Positions 56,347 to 64,000 of a DNA stretch of 64,000 bases are shown here, piece after piece. The DNA is from Desmodesmus armatus (lineage: Eukaryota; Chlorophyta; Chlorophyceae; Sphaeropleales; Scenedesmaceae). Every line of letters begins with the position of its first letter. Within the stretch, counting starts at the first letter, position 1. The translations under genes were made by a program, and so were the position numbers. The stretch is from NCBI GenBank assembly GCA_007449985.2, contig VIIQ02000725.1, forward strand, positions 1-64,000, in the 5' to 3' direction. The notes beneath the pieces are model-generated. The model was not told the DNA's origin. It made no database searches and worked only from the letters and a program-made list of their open reading frames with translations.

Positions 56347-58565
56347 TCACAGCACCAGCAGCGCAATCAGCAGCAGAGCACCAGCCAGCACACTGCTGCC
56401 CTTGCATCCGCTGCTTCCATTCGCAATCCTGTTGCGCCTGGAAGCCATAGCAGAAGACGGCGCGCCACCAGCGCCAAACCCAGCCATAGCGCTCGCAGAG
56501 GTTCCTGCTCCACCCAGGACACCACTCGCCCCATTCATGTTGACACCAGAGGTGACTGCGAAGGGGTCATTGCTTGGGCTGCTGATGCCTGAGCCCCCTG
56601 ACATGTCCACGAGACCTGCCAGGCCGCTGCCCGCTCCTGTGGCTGTGTCCTCTCCGTTTGCGTTGCCAGCGGCCATAGGTGTGACTCCAGGAATGATTGT
56701 GCGGCCACCTGGTGAGCAGCATCGGGGTGAAGCAGGAGGAAGGAGGCAGACAATGGGGGCGGGAGGCAGGGGCAGATGACGAGGGCAGGAGGTGTACGGC
56801 GGGGGCAGGGCAGGCATGAATGTCAGTCGTAAAGATGTCAGTGTCACGCTGAGTGTCGTTGCTGGCCACAGGTGTCAGACCTGGGATGATTGTGCGGCCG
56901 CCTGGGCAGGACACAGGGCAGGGGGGGGGGGGGTGGTAAATACAAGGCAGGAACAGCAGATGGCGGGAAGCAGGACAGGGCGAGGCAGGGCAAATTGGAT
57001 GTCAGTAAATGGATGTCGTTAAAACACAAGTTGATTTCACTGCTGGCCGTGTCACCCCAGGGATGATTGTGTGGGAGCAGAAGTGACACCTGGGGAGCAG
57101 AAGTGACAAAGGGCAGCAGGCAGACGGAGGGGGCAGGAGGCGGCCGGGGGCAGGTGACGAGGGCAGGAAGCAAATGGCAAGGCAGGGCAGGGCAGGGCAG
57201 GCATGGATGTCAATCAAGGTGTCACCCCAGGGATGATGGTGCGGCACCTGGGGAGCAGCATTGGGGTGACACAGGAGGAAGGAGGCAGACGGATGGGTGG
57301 GAGGCGGGCGGCAGGGCAGGCATGAATGTCAGTCAAGGACAAGTCGGTGTCACGCTGAGCGCCATTACTGCTGACCGGTCTGTTTCTTGAAGGAGAGACG
57401 CGCAAATTTGCTATTGTCAAATCTGCAAGGGCACTGCAGCCAGATGTTGCAGAGCAGCACCTCTGCACAGAACCCTGACACTTGCACCCTGCTGGAAGAG
57501 CTGCTTCCATCCCTCTGCCACCCCAGCCACCCTTCGCAAACTAGGCATCACCATGCCGTGACCTTCCCTACAGCTGCTGACGCATTAAAAAGTATACACT
57601 CTGATTGCTCAGCGCCACACCTGGCTGTTCTTCTATTTTAACTTTTTAATGAGCATGTCTAGAAGCAAGTCATTACATTTCATGGCTATTCGCCAGGTGC
57701 TTCTCAACCCTTTCATGGCTGACTCCGCTAGTGCTAGAGCTTCAAAGCTTCAGGTGAAACATCGTTAGTTTGATTGATTGATAGTGCTGCTTACCCCTGC
57801 CCATCTGTCCGTCTCCTGGGAGGTCAGGCTGCGGCATGATAGGCATCATCATACCAGGCATGGCAGCACCTGGGAACTGAGGCACACCAGGCACCATGCC
57901 AGGCATAGCTCCAGGGTAGGCACCAGGCTGCATGGCGCCAGCAGCACCAGGGAAACCTCCCGCGGCATATGGGTTGGCAGCAGCAGCAGCGCCGCCGTAG
58001 CCGCCTGCTGCGTAAGGGTTGGCGGCGGCAGCTGCGCCGTACCCGTAGGGGTTGGCAGCAGCAGCGCCGTATCCTGCAGCTGCTGTGCTGGGGTTGGCTC
58101 CGAATGCTGACTTAGCAGTCAAGGGGTCGGTGGGGTATGCACCAGCGGCTGCAGCACCACCAAACATGCCTGGAGTGGCAGCGGTAGGGAGCACTGTCAT
58201 GGACTGCAGGGTGGAAGGGGCAGCCTCCTGCTTGAGTTGAGGGCCCTTCTGGTTCTGCTGGGGCTTGCCAGGCTGACCCTTGGCCTGCTGCTGTTTTGTG
58301 CTGCTGCTGCTGTTGCTGTTGCTGCTGCTGGTTCCTTCCGTTGTGTCCCTGATTCTTCTTGTCCTCTGCACTGCAGACTGCTGCTGTGCACACAAGGGCT
58401 GCAACACAGCAAGCAAGTCAGCACACAGTTGGGCGTTGGTGTGGAGATCGCAGGACCATGATCAAAACTCTAAAAAGCGATATAAACTAGAGCTGCGTTT
58501 ACAGCTTTGGGGGCCTCACCTAGCAGCACAAAGCCCACAACCCGTCTCCCTCCAATCAAGTTCAT
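56347..58565 (-). CDS. Secreted, probably GPI-anchored Tyr/Ala/Gly-rich protein
   Basis: Three exons: 58565-58520, 58398-57795, 56708-56347, about 336 residues. MNLIGGRRVVGFVLLALVCT + AAVCSAED is a signal peptide split in phase 1 by the first intron. A Gln-rich stretch, NQKGPQLKQEAAPSTLQ, and five or so repeats around ANPYAAGGYGGAAAA follow, then PGAMPGMVPGVPQFPGA, the exon 3 start GRTIIPGVTPMAAGN, and a tail ending SSVLAGALLLIALLVL (GPI-type). Exon 2 is one base too long: the signal-peptide frame and the long repeat frame are linked only if one A is removed from the run at 58294-58297. Same organisation as the two genes to its left, so a third tandem paralog. Probably wall or surface protein; no enzyme motif seen. 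Confidence 0.78.
56865..57375 (-). repeat. Upstream echoes of exon 3 start (56-58 kb gene)
   Basis: In the intron before exon 3, copies of its start occur at about 56865-56912 (GRTIIPGLTPVASN), 57030-57072 (HTIIPGVTRPA) and 57205-57250 (RTIIPGVTP), with a further fragment at 57340-57375 (SSNGAQRDTD). Two of the fragments continue into a shared tail (QRDTD.....TDIHACPA). The intervals also contain GGCAGGGCAGGGCA-type repeats. They look like serial tandem duplication of intron plus exon start. Confidence 0.85.
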
Positions 58566-59363
58566 CTTGGTCGCAGTTTGGTCAGGGGTGGTCAGCTCGT
58601 ACGGATACCACACAAACCTGCATATGAAACACATATAATGTTGTTTTGTTGCTTTTTTGATTTGAAAAGTAGCTGCCACATGTTTCAGCCGCGTCAACGC
58701 ATTGATTCTTGTGAGCAACAGCACCCATGACGAGAAAACGGGTAATCTGGAATGGACTCTTGCTTTAGAAATCTATTGCGCTGCATGATTGGCAGCGCGC
58801 CAACTGCCACTGTGCGAGGCCTCGCCTCACCTGCAGGCCAGCTGGTCGTATATGGACAATGCTGAATTTGTGAACTGCGAAGTGAGAGGGCTTTACTAGC
58901 CCTTGAGAACAGACTGTAGGCCCAGCGCATGCTGTTGGACAGTTGCGCGGGGAAATGGACGGACGCTAGTTGCAAACGGCAAGTTGAAGGTCACGAAGGC
59001 GCTGAAAGGCTTCAGGTGCTACAACAGGTTGGATTCTGCGAGCAAAGCCTTTCACTGGTGTGCTGAACGTGTATGGTGGATTCAGTTTGCGCCTTGATTT
59101 GACTTGGTGATGAGACGTCTGTCACTTTATTCCCCCACAAAGATAGCAAGAAGGACAGAGGCAAAAGAGCTGTTCCTGATGCTGCGGCAGCTTAGGCAAA
59201 GCCAGCACAACATGGTGGATTGGGAGGCGAGAACCAGCAAGGGCATACGCCTACGTAGGTGGAAGGATCAGACTGCAAACTCAACAAACCTTATAAGGCC
59301 GAACGATGGACATCCTAATACACAACACACAAGTTGCCCCTTTACAAGCGACCCAACCAATAC
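58566..59363. other. Interval upstream of the 56-58 kb gene
   Basis: No gene recognised; probably the promoter of the 58.6 kb gene and the 3' UTR of the YbaK-domain gene. Confidence 0.45.
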
Positions 59364-62300
59364 TCAAGCATACTGCTTGGTAGCAAACGCGATGATCTCC
59401 CCTTTGCCTGCGTTGTACCCAGCTGTGAATGCTGCATTCTTGAAGGCAGTGAGCTCCATCTGTATGTCTGCCTTCAGGCGCCGCAGCACATAGTCTTCAG
59501 CACCAGACTCTGCTGCTGTCTTGCCCATCAGCGCCTGCGCCACCTGCAGCAAGATACAAAGCATGATACACAAAGTTTGAACCAATGCACATGTTGTCGA
59601 TGAAACGTATCACCATGTAGCGATCATCTAGCCACTTACTACAGACGGGCTTGTATGCAGCATCACCAGACCTACAATGCCCTACTGGACACAAACCCAA
59701 CCCCTAACTCAGCCTTGCGTGTTGATGCAAGCCAGCAGCTAGCTAGCAGTGACGTATATGCATAAATGCAACCATGTATCACACAGCAGCAGCCTTCAGG
59801 TGAACTGCAAGGTGTGCCGCGCAGTGCTTGGCGACTGTGTGGGGGGAGCTTGTGACGAGTGGATTTTACCACAAAGCGGTACTCTCTACACTTGATCGGC
59901 GGGGTAAGCCAAAGACGTACACCTGAAACCTCTCCCAATTGGAAACCTGCAAAAGACACATCAGACAAACCGCCACCCCCCCCCCCCCCCCCAAAACACA
60001 GACATGGCAGCTGCCACACACACCGAGTACAGTATCGTCTCAGTTTTGTGGCGGGGTCAGCATGCAAGCTGGTACCTGCTGTCAGCTTTCCAGGATACTG
60101 AACAAAGTTGCCGCTGCCGGGTTCTGTGCACTTGCAGGTTGCAGGCACGATATCACCCACCCACAACTTCCCAGAACGCAGAGTCAACATCTTTGACATG
60201 ACAGCATCTGTATGGCTTACATGAACACTGCATCTGTATGGCTTACATGAACACTGCATACATGTACACAATAGTATAGTGTACATATGCAATACTATTG
60301 TGTACATGTATGCAGTGTTCATGTGTGCAGTACAGATGCTGTGCTAGTAGCACCACTCCCTAAAGCCCAGGGCTCCCACGGTGTAACACTTCTCATTCCA
60401 CCCACCATGTCTACAATGTCGCCGGTGCGCTGCACCACGTTTGTCAGCCGTATATGGTGTGCGTCATTGCTCATCAGTGTCTTGCCCTTAGCCGCACCAG
60501 CAGCAGCAGCTGCTGCCTTCTTGCTGCTCTTCCCGGCTGCTGCTGCTGCTGCTGCTGCTGCTGGTTTAGCAGCCGCAGCCCCTGCTGCTGCGCCTGCTGC
60601 TGCCGCCTGTGCTCCACTGTTGCCGCTGCTGCTTGGCCCGTCCTGCTCCTTGGGCGGGGGCTCAATGCTGTCTGCATAGTGCTTGAGATCTGGTGGGTTG
60701 TCCCTGTCGATCTTGGGCTCTGCTTCCAAGTCCACATAGATGGGCTCCCGGCCCACACCCCTGTGTGCAACATACACATCAAGATCCGGTCAACAGGTGA
60801 ATTTGATTCAACTAACTCCATCTGATGGTGATTTCTGCTGATGATTTTCAACAGGAATGAGGCCCAGGCACCTCTGCAGCAAGATTGCATGCTGGGACAG
60901 GCCAGCCAGGTGTGCTCATACGAACAGACAGCCACACGACCGCAAGAGTTGTGAAGCGCCGCGCCCCAAACGGGCCTCCTTGCTATCGTGCTGACTGCAT
61001 TCGAACCACTGTTTGCTGCCGTCACAAGCAGCTGCTGGTGTCCAGCATCACCTTGCACCAAGCGTCATGCAGGGCCTATCTTTATTGGATTGCCCCCCCC
61101 CCCCTGGCCACACACAACTCAGCGGAGTTAACCCGACTGCTGGGGGCCAGAGGCAAAGCCTCGCCGACGAGGGACGCCTGATACACAAACTCATGTGAGG
61201 AACACCCTATGCCAGGGCGCACCTTGCACCAGGCCACGTTCAAGGCCATATCCATGGCCATAGGTGTAAAAATCCTGTGGTACACGGAAGCGGCTTCCCT
61301 AGTATTGCCCCTCTGCTTTACAGGCCTGGTGGAGTTGAGCAGCACCAATCAGGCTGTACACTCCCAGTTGATGAGCTAGCCCGCGAACACCCTATGCAAG
61401 TCATCACCAGATGTACACAGCATCCCCTCCCCGTCTCAGGCCCATTCCCCGCCTCGTAACCAGTCCCCACGGGTGCATTCCCCGCCTCGTACCAGTCCCC
61501 ACGGGTGCATTCCCCGCCTCGTAACCAGTCCCCACGGGTGCATTCCCCGCCTCGTAACCAGTCCCCACGGGTGCATTCCCCGCCTCGTAACCAGTCCCCA
61601 CGGGTGCATTCCCCGCCTCGTAACCAGTCCCCACGGGTGCATTCCCCGCCTCGTAACCAGTCCCCACGGGTGCATTCCCCGCCTCGTAACCAGTCCCCAC
61701 GGGTGCATTCCCCGCCTCGTAACCAGTCCCCACGGGTGCATTCCCCGCCTCGAAACCAGTCCCCACGGGTGCATTCCCCGCCTCGTAACCAGTCCCCACG
61801 GGTGCATTCCCCGCCTCGTAACCAGTCCCCACGGGTGCATTCCCCGCCTCGTAACCAGTCCCCACGTACCTCAGGAATGCATCCAGGCCAGCTGTGCTGA
61901 TCAAGACGCTTGCTGAGTTGACAATGGGGTGCACAAAAAATGGGCTGCCAGCATCCCTCAGCTTGCTGTCAATGAGCAGCAGCACGTGCTTGGATGAGGG
62001 GTTGGCAACAGCAAGGGGGGTCACACAGCCAGCCTCAACCTACAGCAGGGGACCACAGCACAGCACAACATACCAGCATGGCGTGTCAGAGCATGGCACA
62101 GCATGCCAGCATGGGTACACCCCGTTGCCTCCGAAACTGCCAGCGTTGCAATGCTGATGATGCTACACAAACGCCAGTCTTCAAACTCAGCCAACCGCTG
62201 TTACATTTACAACAGCTGACCACTATCATTTGCTACACTACCCTTATGGCCACCCAACTACAGCATCAGCGCAGAGGGTTGTGATTGCTGCCCTGGCGGA

Positions 62301-63529
62301 TCCTGCTAGGCTGCTCAGAGAATAATCCACCACACCGGCTGGCACATGTTGAACAGCCACAGGACTGCAGATGCAGTATATACAAACTGACACACGGCAC
62401 ACACCACTGCCCAACTGCAGAGAATCTGCCAGCTGTTCTGGTAATAGATCTAGGCATCTCAGGTGATTTTGATGAACATCTGCTGATATTTCTGGCGGAT
62501 ATTTCTGGCGGATATCACTGTTCACCTGCAGAGACTCAGCCAGCAGCTCTGGCGATCCCCAGGACAGGCCCCCCTTGCCCAACCCCAAGCGCGCTGACAG
62601 CACTGCAGCCAGCAGAAACAGCCAGGCAATTGCATCCGCAGCAACAACAGGCGCAGACGGGTTTCGAAAAGCGGCGGGGCCCAATTCACCTCAGTACCAT
62701 GCAACAAAGGCAGGCACTGCTGCAGAGTTCCTTTTGCCATTGCAGCAGGCGGCAACTGCTTGGTGAAGCATTCAGAAGGCATTGAGACGGACACAAGCAC
62801 ACATTGATGCATGTACACCCAAGCCAGGATCATGCACCTCAACATGGCGCCCCTGCTGCATAGACTAAACACAGCAGGCCCCTACGTCACTGATGTGAAG
62901 AGGGCTGCACAGAGGGTACTGCAGTGCAGTTATCATGGTGAGAAGCAACATCAGAATTGTCGAAGCAACAGCGAATTGATGTGGCTGCGCAACTCACTGC
63001 TGCGCACCTTTCAGGTCCACCTTGGTGTCAGGCAGTGCAGTGATGAGGTACTGCCTGCGCTTCTTGTCCTGCACACACCAAGGTGACGATTACACCGTGT
63101 GGTCATTGGAATCATCACACGGTGTGCACGGCACGTACTGGACTCTACCTTTTCCTACCAAGGCGCCACACTCACTCTGTGCAGTGGGACTGGGCAGCAC
63201 TATCTGCATCCCAGGCGCTTTCTTGGCTCTCACTGCAGCACCATGCCCACAGGTCTACATGCGGTAGCTGAATGAGTGCCCACGAGTTATGCTTTTTGCA
63301 AATCAGCTGCTGTCAGCAGGCACTGGCAGGAGACAAACCAACTGCCCCAAAGCATCAGCCCACCAGCCTCACCCGCACAAACAGGTTCTTCGTGCATACA
63401 CCACTGCTGCCCTTCAGAGCATCCGCCTGTATCGCAGATCAAGTGTAAGAAACCTGCGGCTGCTGTTATGAGCTTTTCCTTGCTGCCTGAGGCACCAACA
63501 GCACCGCAGGAGCAGCAGCGGCAGGTACC
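59364..63529 (-). CDS. YbaK/ProX-type tRNA-editing domain protein (5' end incomplete)
   Basis: Exons join with consistent phase: (about 63668)-63529, 63426-63373, 63068-63008, 62602-62526, 62039-61870, 60760-60406, 59543-59364 (stop). Motifs follow the YbaK/ProX order: LLKQHGVEFQAFEHAPVMTV, GVCTKNLFVRDKKRRQYLI, LGLGKGGLSWGSPELL, GCVTPLAVANPS and FFVHPIVNSASVLISTAGLD. These domains hydrolyse mischarged tRNA such as Ala-tRNA(Pro). The core is followed, as in plant YbaK-domain proteins, by VGREPIYVDLEAEP...NPPDL, then a poly-Ala/Lys stretch and a C-terminal helix-rich part (VAQALMGKTAA, LKADIQMELTAFKNAAFTAG). The first exon and start codon were not found; the readable exon begins near 63668 after a possible acceptor and the start may lie right of 63700. 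The third-last intron opens with a 33-bp minisatellite directly behind its donor. Confidence 0.87.
60231..60338. repeat. Long hairpin, ~47-bp arms with 29-bp perfect core
   Basis: CATCTGTA...CATGAACACTG...CAATAGTAT (60231-60278) pairs with ATACTATTG...CAGTGTTCATG...TACAGATG (60292-60338) around a 13-nt loop. The first 26 bp of the left arm are duplicated directly at 60205-60230. It lies in the last intron of the YbaK-domain gene. Confidence 0.92.
61449..61869. repeat. 33-bp minisatellite, 13 units, at a splice donor
   Basis: The unit GTAACCAGTCCCCACGGGTG + CATTCCCCGCCTC occurs 13 times, with one 1-nt deletion (near 61490) and one GAAACC variant (near 61753). On the minus strand the array begins a few bases inside the intron that follows the exon ending at 61870 (CTGAG|GTACGTGGGGACTGG). 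Because 33 is a multiple of three, the exon frame stays open through 12 units as an 11-residue repeat, GTGYEAGNAPV. Confidence 0.97.
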
Positions 63530-64000
63530 TGAGCCTCCACAGTCATGACAGGGGCGTGTTCGAAGGCCTGAAACTCCACTCCATGCTGCTTTAGCAATGC
63601 AATTGTTTCTTCTTCTGTGAGAGACCCATTCAAGTCACTGGCTGGCAAGAGATTGGAGTAGATCAGATGGTATGACTGCTTGCAACTGCAGCACCGACGG
63701 CGACGACAGCAAAGTAACAGTGAGGCAGTCAAGGAGCATGTGAGTTGTGGCTTGGTCAACGATGAAAAGCAATGCTCCTGCGGTCACTGTCATTTTCTAG
63801 CGGTTGGCCAACTGCCGGTGGGCAAAGACTTCTGATAGCGCTGTTTGGTTCCGGAAACTGTTTCAGAAGTGTTCAGCCACCTGATTGATCCACTTATGCC
63901 CTTGCGTTGAGCTGCAGCTTGGTCAGTTTTGACTGGATAGATCTTGCAGTTGAGTTCATCAGCACATCCGTGTTGCTTCAGGGTGTCGGGTGGCCCTCAA
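63530..64000. other. Right edge: first readable YbaK exon and 5' flank
   Basis: Contains the remainder of the first readable exon (about 63530-63668, LLPASDLNGSLTEEETIALL). Beyond it I see no convincing start codon or further exon up to the window end. Confidence 0.4.

Noticed and set aside
59672..60322. Extra exon (LTLRSGKLWVGDIVPATC) in the YbaK-domain gene
   Set aside because: The exon ending at 60406 joins directly in phase 0 to 59543 (DIVDM|VAQALMGK), so this frame is more likely intronic.

Overview
This is nuclear DNA of a eukaryote, most likely a chlorophycean green alga. The genes are intron-rich with GT-AG junctions, donors are mostly GTGAG or GTGGG, and proteins carry poly-Ala, poly-Gln and poly-Ser tracts. 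TGTAA poly(A)-type signals lie behind several genes, homopolymer and trinucleotide repeats are abundant, and the F-box/LRR paralogs and GPI-type Ala/Gly/Pro-rich wall proteins are of a kind common in Sphaeropleales and volvocine algae. The order cannot be fixed from sequence alone. No bacterial operons, rRNA genes, CRISPR arrays or convincing tRNA genes were seen.

Layout. 1-6865 is a C-rich minisatellite of roughly 55 units of about 110-120 bp. 8.6-10.9 kb (minus) holds the 5' part of a CCZ1-like vacuolar fusion gene. 11.4-15.1 kb (plus) is a complete six-exon gene for a free-standing tRNA-binding (MetRS C-terminal/EMAPII-type) domain. 16.2-18.0 kb (minus) is a parallel beta-helix (Pmp-like) protein. 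18.4-20.0 kb is a non-autonomous CACTA-type DNA transposon inserted in a minisatellite. 21.1-21.6 kb (minus) is the first exon of a secreted His/Tyr-rich protein. 23.5-30.5 kb (plus) is a plastid-type cysteine synthase. 32.5-38.1 kb (minus) is a Ty3/gypsy-like LTR retrotransposon whose Pol carries a PHD finger. 38.6-39.9 and 42.0-43.7 kb (minus) are two related F-box/LRR genes. 46.1-58.6 kb (minus) holds three tandem paralogs for secreted, probably GPI-anchored Ala/Gly/Pro-rich proteins. 59.4-63.5 kb (minus) is a YbaK/ProX-type tRNA-editing-domain gene.

The most unusual property runs across genes. At least five of them carry extra, usually truncated copies of exon ends ('exon echoes') in the neighbouring intron. 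In every case I could read, copies of the 5' part of an exon plus its acceptor lie upstream, and copies of the 3' part plus its donor lie downstream, as expected if short segments spanning splice junctions were tandemly duplicated. The 6.5 kb array at the left edge looks like an extreme case: each unit contains a 48-nt exon-like block with an acceptor-like and a donor-like junction.

Exon joins were worked out by hand from splice consensus, reading phase and protein similarity recalled from family knowledge. Joins with consistent phase through the whole gene (tRNA-binding protein, YbaK protein, the 46-50 kb gene) are the most secure. Four host exons need a single-base change to keep their frame (cysteine synthase, beta-helix gene, two of the paralog cluster). 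Sequencing error at short homopolymers and real mutation cannot be separated here.
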